64,000 nucleotides of DNA from Hydrogenophaga sp. BPS33 (lineage in GTDB: Bacteria; Pseudomonadota; Gammaproteobacteria; Burkholderiales; Burkholderiaceae_C). Positions 53,073 to 60,597 of the stretch are shown here, piece after piece. The stretch spans positions 4,464,001 to 4,528,000 of the forward strand of contig NZ_CP044549.1 of assembly GCF_009859475.1 (NCBI RefSeq), in the 5' to 3' direction. Each line of letters begins with the position of its first letter. Position 1 is the first letter of the stretch. The translations under genes and the position numbers were made by a program. Below the pieces are notes generated by a model, which made no database searches, was not told where the DNA came from, and was given only the letters and a program-made list of their open reading frames with translations.

Positions 53073-53228
53073 ATGACATTTATCACATTGCCCTGGGGAG
53101 CAAGACTTTATGCGCGGGGGTCGGCGAGGGGGCACTACGACCTCGGAACGGAGTTCAAGCGTCCACTGGCGCAGATCGAAAAGTGGCCGCCCGCCCCACG
53201 CGATGACAGCTCGCAAAACGAAGCATGA
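53073..53228 (+). CDS. Small ORF, 51 aa, with strong ribosome site
   Basis: The ATG is preceded by AAAGGAGG at optimal spacing (TTGG between). It encodes MTFITLPWGARLYARGSARG, then HYDLGTEFKRPLAQIEKW and an acidic end, 51 residues in all. It lies in the divergent region between bactofilin A and the REC-Hpt gene, 113 nt before the latter and on its strand. I do not recognise it; it may be a leader peptide or a small protein. The call rests on the ribosome site. Confidence 0.45.
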   Translation: MTFITLPWGARLYARGSARGHYDLGTEFKRPLAQIEKWPPAPRDDSSQNEA

Positions 53229-53341
53229 GGTGGCTTGGACAGATACTTGGTCGACTTCGTGCAACCGCAGATCGCAAGTCGGTCTAGAGACGCGACCGAC
53301 CTACCAAAGTGGGCCCAGCCGTTCCAAGCACCGGAGCACCT

Positions 53342-54178
53342 ATGAACATCGCGCGTCGATCGCGACTTCGCCTTTTGGTGGCCGACGACAGCCCCATCAA
53401 CATCAACTACATGGCCCTGCTCCTTGAGAAGATGGGACATGAGGCAACCTTTTGCTCGAACGGGCTCGAAGCGCTTGCGCTGCTTAAGCAAGAATCCTTT
53501 GACGCGGTGTTTTTGGATTACCACATGCCGGGGCTGGACGGCCTGTCCACGGCCAAGACCATTCGAGATGCTCCTGGCTTGCCATCGGAGGTCAAAGTCC
53601 TGCTCCTGACGGCAGATGTAGCTGGAGACATCCGAAAGCTCGCACTTGAGGCTGGGATTGACCGCTTTGTTAGCAAGCCGTTGACGATGCAGGACCTCAA
53701 TCATGCGTTGATTGAATGCGGCTTGCTCGATGAAGAAGTCCCCAACAAAGGCGACAGTCTGGCCGGAGATAGCACATCGTCGACCTTGGGGAGTGCAACC
53801 AAGCCATCGCCGCCAGCAATAGATGTTGCGATCTACTATCAGCTTCAGCCCTTCACATCTCGCGCAGCGCGCGCTCACATGGCGGCTATGGTTCTGGCCT
53901 CGGATACGGGTTCGCTTGATGCACTCATCAACGACATGGAGCGCGGCAACCAGTCCTCCATTGAGGCCGTTGCGCACAAACTCAAGGGCGCGGCCATGCT
54001 GTTGGGCTTGGCTAGTATTGCATGCACTGCAGCGGAGATTGAAAGCTTGGCGGGCCAGCGTCTGCTGACGGACCTCCCCAGTTGGACGGCTACGCTCAGG
54101 CGACTGGCTGAACAGAGCAAGGACGAGCTCATGACTCTAGAAGTAGTGATGGAGGACACTCCTGACTCAGTTGCCTGA
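53342..54178 (+). CDS. REC-Hpt phosphorelay protein
   Basis: About 278 residues from MNIARRSRLRLLVADDSPIN. The receiver domain (1-125) has VADDS, phospho-acceptor Asp59 in AVFLDYHMPG, a Thr in LLLTADV and Lys in FVSKPLT. A Ser/Thr/Pro linker leads to a histidine phosphotransfer domain (~163-265) with His212 in VAHKLKGAAMLLG. Having no output domain, it must pass phosphate between other proteins. It complements the hybrid kinase near 24 kb, which has lost the Hpt histidine. It stands divergent to the bactofilin/exporter operon. Confidence 0.9.
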   Translation: MNIARRSRLRLLVADDSPININYMALLLEKMGHEATFCSNGLEALALLKQESFDAVFLDYHMPGLDGLSTAKTIRDAPGLPSEVKVLLLTADVAGDIRKLALEAGIDRFVSKPLTMQDLNHALIECGLLDEEVPNKGDSLAGDSTSSTLGSATKPSPPAIDVAIYYQLQPFTSRAARAHMAAMVLASDTGSLDALINDMERGNQSSIEAVAHKLKGAAMLLGLASIACTAAEIESLAGQRLLTDLPSWTATLRRLAEQSKDELMTLEVVMEDTPDSVA

Positions 54179-54268
54179 GATACGCCCCCCACTCCGTGCA
54201 ACGACGCAGGCAGGATCTGAAGCATTTGAGCGGTGACAACGATGCCGGGCACCGAGGACACCCAATCA

Positions 54269-55591
54269 CCCAAAACGCCAGGAAACCCGGTCCTTCAGGT
54301 CCGGGAGCAATGGCGAGAACTGCTTCTCAATAGAGGGCTAAAAGCGGTGCCTAGACACAGGAATGCCCAAACGCTCCTGTCGCCCTTCGTCCGAAACATC
54401 ACACGCCACGCGGGTGCTGCACTTGCGGCTCAAGGACAGGCACACCGCCCAGCTTCTGAGGATGGCCAGCGACGTGAACTTCGTCTGGAACTACTGTAAC
54501 GAGCTCTCCTTCAAGGTCTGGGAACGCGAACGACGCTTCATGAGCGGCTTCGACTTCAGCCCCTACACCCGAGGCGCCTCCAAGGAGGGCCTGAGCATTG
54601 GCTCGGCTGTGTTCCAGGAGGTCTCCGAAGAGTTCGCCAAGAAGCGCCGTGCCGCCAAGCGCGTGAAACTGCGCTGGCGCGTCTCATCCGGTGCCAGGCG
54701 CAGCCTGGGCTGGATTCCATTCAAGGCGCGCTCGCTGACCTACAAAGCTGGACAGGTATCCTTCCAGGGGATGAAGCTCTCCTTGTGGGATAGCTACGGC
54801 CTGGCCGACTACGAGCTCGGCGCCGGCAACCTCTGCGAAGACAGCCGCGGCCGCTGGTATCTGAACGTCTGCGTCAAGGTGAAGAAGCAACCTCTCGTGC
54901 GTGAGCACGCGCAGATCAAGGTCGACGCCGTGGGCATCGACCTGGGTCTGAAGGACCTGCTGACCACCAGCGAAGGCGAGTTCGTACCGGCACAACGCTT
55001 CTACCGGGATCTGGAGCCCAGGCTGGCGGTGGCACAACGAGCCGGCCGCAAGCGCCGCGTGAGGGCTATCCACGCCAAGATTGCAAACCGCAGGAAGGAC
55101 CACCTGCACAAACTCTCGACCGATCTGGTGCGCACGCACCAGGCGGTCTTCGTGGGCAACGTCAACGTCCAGGCGCTCACCCAGACCAGGATGGCCAAGT
55201 CCGTCCTGGACGCCGGGTGGAGCGCATTTCGAACCATGCTGCAGTACAAGTGCGATGACGCAGGCGTGTGGTTCAAGGAGATTGATGAGAAGTTCTCCAC
55301 TCAGGAGTGCAGCGCTTGCGGCGCGCGCACCGGCCCCAAGGGGCTGGCCGGCCTGAACGAGCGAGCCTGGGACTGCAGCGCCTGCGGCGCTCACCACCAG
55401 CGCGACGTGAACAGCGCGCTCGTGATTCGAGGGCGCGGGCTGGCTTGGCTGGAGAAAGAGTTTTCCACGGCGGGGGAGGCGAGAGCCATTGAAGCCGTCG
55501 TGAATGAGCGCGGGCCTTCAGGCCTGTGCGCGGTCGGGCATGACCGTCCAGCAGTGGGAATCCCCGTCCTTTAGGGCGGGGAGGATGTCAA
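54269..55591 (+). mobile_element. IS605-type TnpB-only element, copy 2 (intact)
   Basis: It begins CCCAAAACGCCAGGA, with a CCCGGTCCTTCAGGTCCGGG hairpin. It ends with a GC hairpin (CCCCGTCC...GGGCGGGG) and AGGATGTCAA, the same ends as the defective copy at 26.3-27.6 kb. No TnpA gene is present, so movement needs a Y1 transposase in trans. IS605-type elements make no target duplication and none is seen. The right end would encode the 3' part of the omega RNA, with the guide read from 55592 onwards. Confidence 0.88.
54363..55574 (+). CDS. tnpB: TnpB, IS605-type RNA-guided nuclease with displaced RuvC-II Glu
   Basis: The 403 residues have RuvC-I at GIDLGLKDLLT (Asp193), a zinc ribbon with Cys316/319 (ECSACG) and Cys338/341 (DCSACG), and RuvC-III at RDVNSALVI (Asp348). 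Where canonical members have V-I-E-D-L-N, this one has VGNVN (Gly265), so the usual catalytic Glu is missing. Acidic residues in GVWFKEIDEKFS, just before the ribbon, could take its place, as in TnpB groups known to have rearranged active sites. TnpB protects its transposon by cutting empty sites, guided by an omega RNA from the right end. It is about 90% like the defective copy. Confidence 0.9.
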   Translation: MPKRSCRPSSETSHATRVLHLRLKDRHTAQLLRMASDVNFVWNYCNELSFKVWERERRFMSGFDFSPYTRGASKEGLSIGSAVFQEVSEEFAKKRRAAKRVKLRWRVSSGARRSLGWIPFKARSLTYKAGQVSFQGMKLSLWDSYGLADYELGAGNLCEDSRGRWYLNVCVKVKKQPLVREHAQIKVDAVGIDLGLKDLLTTSEGEFVPAQRFYRDLEPRLAVAQRAGRKRRVRAIHAKIANRRKDHLHKLSTDLVRTHQAVFVGNVNVQALTQTRMAKSVLDAGWSAFRTMLQYKCDDAGVWFKEIDEKFSTQECSACGARTGPKGLAGLNERAWDCSACGAHHQRDVNSALVIRGRGLAWLEKEFSTAGEARAIEAVVNERGPSGLCAVGHDRPAVGIPVL

Positions 55592-55718
55592 CATGGATGA
55601 CTCGCCTACTCCGACGGCCTGAGCCCTGCTGCACCTTCGCTCCGCTGGCAAGGGAGTCAACTTAAAGTCGGCCGAACGACCGCGGCGACCGCGCACTGGG
55701 TGGTCACAGGACCACCGG

Positions 55719-56489
55719 TCACTCGAGCAGGACCACGGCGTCTGACTCCTGCACAAACTCAAATGGCTGAAGGCCGCGGAGAACTTGCTCAACGTTAAGT
55801 CGCTGACGGTGGCAGTATTCAACGATGTGCTCTTGACTCTCGGCTCGACCTCGAGCACTACGCCGAAGCTCGAATGCGTGAATTGCTTCGGCTTCACTCG
55901 GATTGGTCAACAGGTACGGTGTGTTTGGGTGGCTGCAAGAGCGAACGACGAGGAAGGCGTAGGTGAGGCCGCGCTCTGAGGTGTCACCCACCACGATCTG
56001 ACGAGGTCGTGCCCTGTCCCATGCCACCTGCCCATGGCGCAACTGCAATGGGGCAGGAATGACATGGAGTCTGTGTTGCACACTGGCCCTGAACGCATAG
56101 CCCACGGGCGTAGGTGTTTCAAGCACCACTGTAGCCAGAGGCCTCCACCGAGCCACTGATGCAAGGCAGCTCTCAACTGCAGCCATGTCAAAGCGGCCGT
56201 TCTCTGCACGAAAGACAGGTTGCTCCGCAACAATAACCAGATCAGCTCCGGCAAGGGCACGCGCATAGCTGTCAGCAAATTCAATGTTCCTCACAGTACG
56301 CCTCAAGAGCTGGTCCAGCTCTGGCTCGCCTGGATACATCGGCAGTCCCGTCAGTCGCCTGGTGGCACGATAAGCACCCGCCTCGCCCAAGAGCACACGG
56401 TGATGGCGAGACAAACAGATCGCGCTGGCCAAGGCTTTGGGGCCAGCACCCAGCACTGCGACATTGAGACGTGCCAGATTTGGAAGCAT
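55719..56489 (-). CDS. UDP-glucose-dehydrogenase-like protein, truncated, catalytic residues missing
   Basis: This 256-residue protein follows the first two-thirds of Ugd: NVAVLGAGPKALASAICLS, EPELDQLLRRTVRNIEF, GADLVIVAEQP, FDMAAVESCL, VVLETPTPVG, QIVVGDTSER and NPSEAEAIHAFE. The nucleotide loop G-x-G-Y-V-G-L is GAGPKAL. The substrate-site S-P-E-F-L-R-E-G-K reads APLQLRHGQ. The catalytic Lys of E-A-E-A-I-K is His204. The C-terminal part with the catalytic Cys (G-G-x-C-x-P-K-D) does not exist. It cannot be a normal dehydrogenase. It is either a pseudoenzyme or a decaying gene kept open. It lies beside the SCPU-like gene, same strand. Confidence 0.82.
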   Translation of the reverse strand: MLPNLARLNVAVLGAGPKALASAICLSRHHRVLLGEAGAYRATRRLTGLPMYPGEPELDQLLRRTVRNIEFADSYARALAGADLVIVAEQPVFRAENGRFDMAAVESCLASVARWRPLATVVLETPTPVGYAFRASVQHRLHVIPAPLQLRHGQVAWDRARPRQIVVGDTSERGLTYAFLVVRSCSHPNTPYLLTNPSEAEAIHAFELRRSARGRAESQEHIVEYCHRQRLNVEQVLRGLQPFEFVQESDAVVLLE

Positions 56490-56591
56490 GGGTCAGGCTG
56501 CGGTCTGTCCGCTCGCATGTATGGTCATCGCGTCGGATGGCAAACGACCGCGGCACACGAAGCGAGAGAGCAAGTTGAGGTCCATGCCAGC

Positions 56592-57092
56592 TCAACGAAG
56601 GGAGTTCAAGCGATAGACCAATCCGATATCGCGACTTATGTTGTAGTCGCCCGCGGCCATCAGACTGCGGAGGAATACTTGCGCGTGAAACGGAATGGAC
56701 ACTTTCGACTCACCAGCGGCAGCAATGACCGTGCTGGTTGAAAAGTCGATTACTTGATAGGCGTTTTTGGGCAACGCTTTGCGCAACGCCCGATCTGAGA
56801 ACAACTCGACTTGAATTGACGGAGTCGTAGCCTCACCGTTTCGCGCCGCATCACCACCAACCCCCAGCAGGGCAAGCTCCACCACCGAAGGTTTGCCTGA
56901 CGTGCTGATGCACAGTACGTCAACATGTCCTCGCACATATTCGGGCTCGCTTAGCGGCAAGCTCTTGGCCATCGCTCCGATTTTTACCGACGTGATAGTG
57001 CATGTCACTGGGGCGTTGGCAAGTGCCGCCGACGGTATCAGCAGTGGCAGCCAGACTGCCAATTTTGCAAGACGTTGAATGAAGCAGCTCAT
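56592..57092 (-). CDS. Secreted SCPU/spore-coat-U-like pilin-type protein
   Basis: About 166 residues from MSCFIQRLAKLAVWLPLLIPSA; seven codons of open frame lie upstream, but this ATG gives the signal peptide (cleavage near ALA-NA). The mature part begins with a Cys (VTCTITSVKIGAM). A second Cys follows in GHVDVLCIST, and the body is beta-rich, ending YNISRDIGLVYRL, as in SCPU pilin domains. It may be a subunit or ligand of the chaperone-usher system encoded 2 kb further on, though it is on the opposite strand. Confidence 0.65.
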   Translation of the reverse strand: MSCFIQRLAKLAVWLPLLIPSAALANAPVTCTITSVKIGAMAKSLPLSEPEYVRGHVDVLCISTSGKPSVVELALLGVGGDAARNGEATTPSIQVELFSDRALRKALPKNAYQVIDFSTSTVIAAAGESKVSIPFHAQVFLRSLMAAGDYNISRDIGLVYRLNSLR

Positions 57093-57466
57093 TGGACTTT
57101 GCAATACGCACAAGTAGTAAGGGCGCGCTCTCGGTCGCGAGCCCGCTAGGGCCGCAAGGCCCTCGACGCGACTGACGCTCCCGGTTCACATGGAATCGAG
57201 ATGGCAAATAAATGCGTCTCTGCTACCGTGTGCGTCGACCTTGAGTCAACTTCAGTTCTTTGCCAGGACACAGGAGCATCAGCAAGAATTGAGTAGGTTA
57301 CGGCAGTTTTAAATGATAAACAACATTTAAACTATCAAAATCGTCACTCCGTCAAAATAGTCACACTGTATGTTGCTTGTGTCCGTCCAGGCAGGACATT
57401 CAGAGTCGACGGTGAATAGAAATAATTGCCTAGTAGAGGTGTTTGGGATTCTTTGTGGTTACTTTC
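57093..57466. promoter_or_regulatory. Divergent intergenic region between the SCPU-like and HU-like genes
   Basis: It has a GC-rich left half. The AT-rich right half (57300-57375) holds AAATGATAAACAACATTT and two GTCA-type boxes (CGTCACTCCGTCAAAATAGTCAC). Promoters for both divergent genes are expected here. No small gene is supported. Confidence 0.35.
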
Positions 57467-57799
57467 ATGGACAGCCTTGAGGTTCCGTCACTCACCAAAG
57501 CCATGGTCGTAGAGGTTTTGGCTACTCGCATGGATGTCAATACGCGGGCGTCCGGTGAGCTTGTGGAAGCGTTTTTTGAACTGATCCAGGAACGACTTTG
57601 CAGCGGTGAAGATGTGAAGCTCGTTGGATTTGGACACTTCGACGTTAGGAAAAAGGCAGCCAGAGTTGGCCGCAATCCAAGGACAGGTGAGGCCGTCCTC
57701 ATCTCCCCTCGTCAGGTGGTGACGTTTTCCGCCAGTCCCACACTCAAGAAGCGATTGGCGTCGGGACGCACAACGGAACCGACATCCCACACGTCGTGA
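57467..57799 (+). CDS. HU/IHF-family DNA-binding protein
   Basis: About 110 residues from MDSLEVPSLTKAMV; an upstream in-frame start is less likely. The HU/IHF fold is plain: SLTKAMVVEVLATRMDVNTR, FFELIQERLCSGEDVKLVGFG, FDVRKKAARVGRNPRTGEAV (with the Arg-Asn-Pro DNA-intercalating tip) and PRQVVTFSASPTLKKRL. It bends DNA. The extra N- and C-terminal tails and its place far from pheT or rpsA say it is an accessory copy, not the chromosomal ihfA/ihfB. Confidence 0.88.
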   Translation: MDSLEVPSLTKAMVVEVLATRMDVNTRASGELVEAFFELIQERLCSGEDVKLVGFGHFDVRKKAARVGRNPRTGEAVLISPRQVVTFSASPTLKKRLASGRTTEPTSHTS

Positions 57800-57853
57800 C
57801 TTCAGTTGGGACGATCCTGCACGAGAGCCCGCTCATGCAACTGAAAGGGCCAA

Positions 57854-58852
57854 TCAGCGAGACTTGAAAAATCGAGCCAACCACCCTTTGGGCGTCTTGA
57901 GATTGAGGGAGTGCGTTTTCAAACCCGTGGTCAGCGAAACCTCGTATTGGGGGTAGTGCCCGATGACTTTGAAGGCCGCTGACGCCGGGGCCTGTTTGAC
58001 TGAAGGCGCCTCTTGAACCATGCCATGCCCGCTGTCCGGGACTCCTGCCATGTTCAGATCCGCAGCGCAGATCTCCGCTGGCGGCCGGGTCTCAACGAAT
58101 GACTCAGCTGAGTACAACTGCGGGTGCGACGGCATGAAACCCTTTATAAAGCGTGCCGCGTGATCGGCTCGCGCTCTATGCAAAAGCGGCCGTTCAACAG
58201 TCGGCGGAACAGTCCCCTCAGCACCAACATCTCTGAGCAAATGAGCCAACCAGTCCAACAGCGGCTGCCAATGAAGCAAACGGTCAGGGGACTCTCCATC
58301 TGCTCCATCAAAAACGCTGCTTCCAGTCTCCAAGCATGACCGATACACGGGGTCGTCCGGAATGACCGTCAAGAAAGGCAACGGTTTCGGCACCCCATTG
58401 GACTGCCACACTTGCGCAGTGTCACCAGGCCAGCGCATCCCAACGACTGCCACCTTGCAGCGACCACTTGCCACTCTAGGGTGCTGGCAGAGCTCCCGGA
58501 AAAATTCAACCGAGGTTTCGAGATCGAAGATGGACGGCCCCACCGGCATCACGATCGCGTCCACGCAAGCCAAGAGCTTGGCCAACTCCAAGCCGTGAAT
58601 GCCTCCTGGTGTGTCGACTACGTGCGTAAGGCCCTGAACGGGTCGAAACGTCTTACCGAAGTCGCTGGGCCAACTGGAAATGGTCGCGTCCGCAAGACTG
58701 CGGCGGCCTAACCACGCCTGCGTTGAACGCTGCTTGTCAGTGTTGCCCAGCATGACGCGTCCGCCAGTGCTGGCGCACCAAGCGGCGATATGTGTAGCGA
58801 GGGTGCTCTTCCCGCTACCACCCTTGCGGTTCATGACAGCGATGATCGACAT
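57854..58852 (-). CDS. Orphan ParA/MinD-family ATPase with C-terminal extension
   Basis: The 332 residues have a deviant Walker A KGGSGKST (10-17) and a switch region reading LGNTDKQRSTQAW, where the first D of the usual G-D-x-D is N. Walker B-like HVVDTPGG follows, and later IVMPVGPSIFDLETS and VVGMRWPGDTAQVW. No parB or parS is nearby. A ~110-residue C-terminal extension ends SLNLKTPKGWLARFFKSR, an amphipathic basic helix that may bind membrane. Such orphans position surface machines (BcsQ-like); here it could place the bactofilin/exporter or the pilus. That is inference. Confidence 0.85.
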   Translation of the reverse strand: MSIIAVMNRKGGSGKSTLATHIAAWCASTGGRVMLGNTDKQRSTQAWLGRRSLADATISSWPSDFGKTFRPVQGLTHVVDTPGGIHGLELAKLLACVDAIVMPVGPSIFDLETSVEFFRELCQHPRVASGRCKVAVVGMRWPGDTAQVWQSNGVPKPLPFLTVIPDDPVYRSCLETGSSVFDGADGESPDRLLHWQPLLDWLAHLLRDVGAEGTVPPTVERPLLHRARADHAARFIKGFMPSHPQLYSAESFVETRPPAEICAADLNMAGVPDSGHGMVQEAPSVKQAPASAAFKVIGHYPQYEVSLTTGLKTHSLNLKTPKGWLARFFKSR

Positions 58853-59218
58853 GGAACTGGGCGAGTAAGGAGGCTGACAGCTCGAAGAAGGACGTCAAAC
58901 GCCCAAACGCTGTGCCGCCAATGGAAATGCCAAAAATATCCATTAAATTGATAATAACACCAATTCACATAAAACCCTACGAACACCTGTAGATGTGCAT
59001 CCCTACTGCTAGGATGCGTCTTTTCCCTATGAAAGAGATAGATTTTCGCTAGACAATCGATCCAATTTTCATCTTGCATGGCTCCATAAATTGTCATTTT
59101 TATAGTGACATTTTACATTTTTACCATTTATGATGAGTCACAAGCAGTTACGGCCACTTGTGTGCTTGTCCCGATGGGAGCGATGTTGCTCCGAAGTTTC
59201 TTAAAAATGGAGTTCGAT
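58853..59218. promoter_or_regulatory. AT-rich promoter region of the chaperone-usher operon
   Basis: At 59091-59145, TTGTCATTTTTATAG and TGACATTTTACATTTTTACC follow each other, resembling the paired units at 18.83-18.87 kb. A TTGTCA -35 with an AT-rich -10 about 17 nt on could serve the pilin gene. The leader to the ATG is about 90 nt. A longer GTG-started frame runs through it, but it lacks a ribosome site. Confidence 0.45.
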
Positions 59219-59746
59219 ATGAAGACGAAGTTGATCCGGCTGGCTTTGGCCATGGGTACTGTGTTTTTCGCGGGCGCAGCGGCCGCGGCAGACGACACAT
59301 CGGAGATTGAAGTGAGCGCCTCGATCGCGGCCGCATGCTCGGTCGGTGACGGCACAACCATTGACCTTGGTGCGCTGCAGATGATCACGGCCGAGGGTGT
59401 GCAAAACACCGCAGACGACGTTGATTCCACAACGTTTTCCGCAATCTGCACAACAGGCACAACCATGCCGACTTTCAAGTACGTGTCGGCCAATACGACC
59501 GGGACCGACTTTGTATTGGAAGGCGCCACGGAGTCCATCGTCTACACCCTCCACCAAGACACTACCGGCACGCTAGCGGCGGTCACGCACAACACAGATG
59601 CTGCGCATCCGGACTTCGTGGTTGATGGCACTTCGAAAGACTTGCCCATCGCTGTCAAAGTCACGCAGGCACAAAAGGCCGGCAAGCCCACCGGCGCGTA
59701 TACCGATCTGATCACCGTTACCGTCACGTTCGACGACGGCGTCTGA
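59219..59746 (+). CDS. Spore-coat-U-domain major pilin (Csu-type)
   Basis: About 175 residues from MKTKLIRLALAMGTVFFAGA, with GGAG 8 nt upstream. The signal peptide ends at AAA-AD. The mature domain has paired Cys (ASIAAACSVGDGTTIDLG, FSAICTTGTTMPTFKYVSA) and ends with the beta strand YTDLITVTVTFDDGV, the C-terminal donor/acceptor strand pattern of SCPU pilins. It is the first gene of the chaperone-usher operon and the likely main shaft subunit. Confidence 0.88.
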   Translation: MKTKLIRLALAMGTVFFAGAAAAADDTSEIEVSASIAAACSVGDGTTIDLGALQMITAEGVQNTADDVDSTTFSAICTTGTTMPTFKYVSANTTGTDFVLEGATESIVYTLHQDTTGTLAAVTHNTDAAHPDFVVDGTSKDLPIAVKVTQAQKAGKPTGAYTDLITVTVTFDDGV

Positions 59747-59759
59747 TCGCACCCCAGCC

Positions 59760-60596
59760 GTGTATCGCTTTTCCCTTGCGCGTTGCACGGCATGCGTCCG
59801 TGAGTTGGCGCCTTTCTGTGTCACCGTCTGGGCCGCTGCACTCGTTCTTCCAGTAGGTGTTGCAGCTGCCCAGGTGTTGATTCAACCGGTCGTGGTGGAG
59901 CTGAGCGCGCGGCAGCGCGTTGCTTCCGTGGCCATCTCCTTGTCAAGCAAGGCAGCTTCGCCGCTGCGCTTGCAGGCAGACGTCCTGAGCTGGACCCAGG
60001 ATCTGAACGGCCGCCCGGTGACCGAGTACACGGACGACATCCTGGTCACGCCTCCTCTGGTGGAAATACGCCCGGGCGAACGCCAGGTGTTCCGCTTGGC
60101 CTTTCGGGGGCCAAGGACGTCGACCGATGAGCTGGCGTATCGGCTGAAGCTTGAAGACATCTCGGCCGAGAAAGATGCGGCCGAGGTGGTGCCGGGCATG
60201 CAGATTAGCTTTCGTTCGAACTACGACCTGCCGGTGCTGGCCGCGCCCGTGGGAACGGCGGCCCCTCTTTTGCGCTGGAAACCCTGCCCCGGTAGCGAAA
60301 CTGCGGACGTGGCGCTCCCCGGCCAGACCCATTTGAAAGCCCCCACGCCTCGCGCGACCGCCACGTGCATCCGTGTGCTGAACGATGGAACCCGCCGCGT
60401 GAAAGTCAACAAGTTGATGCTGTCTGGTGACGGTTGGCAGGAGATGCTCACCTTGAAAAATGGCGAGACAGTACTCGTGGGGACGGAACGTGAGTGGCGG
60501 GTGCCACGATCCCCGGGCAGCATCGGTACGCCCTCGGGTGTCCAGATCGAAACGGCGCAAGGGACTACCTTGAAGGCCGAGGCCGGGGGGTTTTGA
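59760..60596 (+). CDS. Periplasmic pilus chaperone (Csu/FimC type)
   Basis: The 278 residues start at GTG. The signal peptide ends at VAAAQ. An immunoglobulin-like domain follows with VLIQPVVVELSARQRVASVA, DILVTPPLVEIRPGERQVFRLAF and ELAYRLKLEDIS, the chaperone G1/F1 strands that donate to subunits. A second Ig-like domain contains GDGWQEMLTLKNGETVLVG. It folds and delivers the SCPU subunits to the usher. It sits 13 nt after the pilin gene, and the usher starts 1 nt after its stop. Confidence 0.9.
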   Translation: MYRFSLARCTACVRELAPFCVTVWAAALVLPVGVAAAQVLIQPVVVELSARQRVASVAISLSSKAASPLRLQADVLSWTQDLNGRPVTEYTDDILVTPPLVEIRPGERQVFRLAFRGPRTSTDELAYRLKLEDISAEKDAAEVVPGMQISFRSNYDLPVLAAPVGTAAPLLRWKPCPGSETADVALPGQTHLKAPTPRATATCIRVLNDGTRRVKVNKLMLSGDGWQEMLTLKNGETVLVGTEREWRVPRSPGSIGTPSGVQIETAQGTTLKAEAGGF

Positions 60597-60597
60597 G

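Noticed and set aside
53073..53090. ATGACATTTATCACATT as a third copy of the shared AT-rich promoter motif
   Set aside because: It is the start of a small coding frame (Met-Thr-Phe-Ile-Thr) behind a ribosome site, so the likeness is more simply coding chance.
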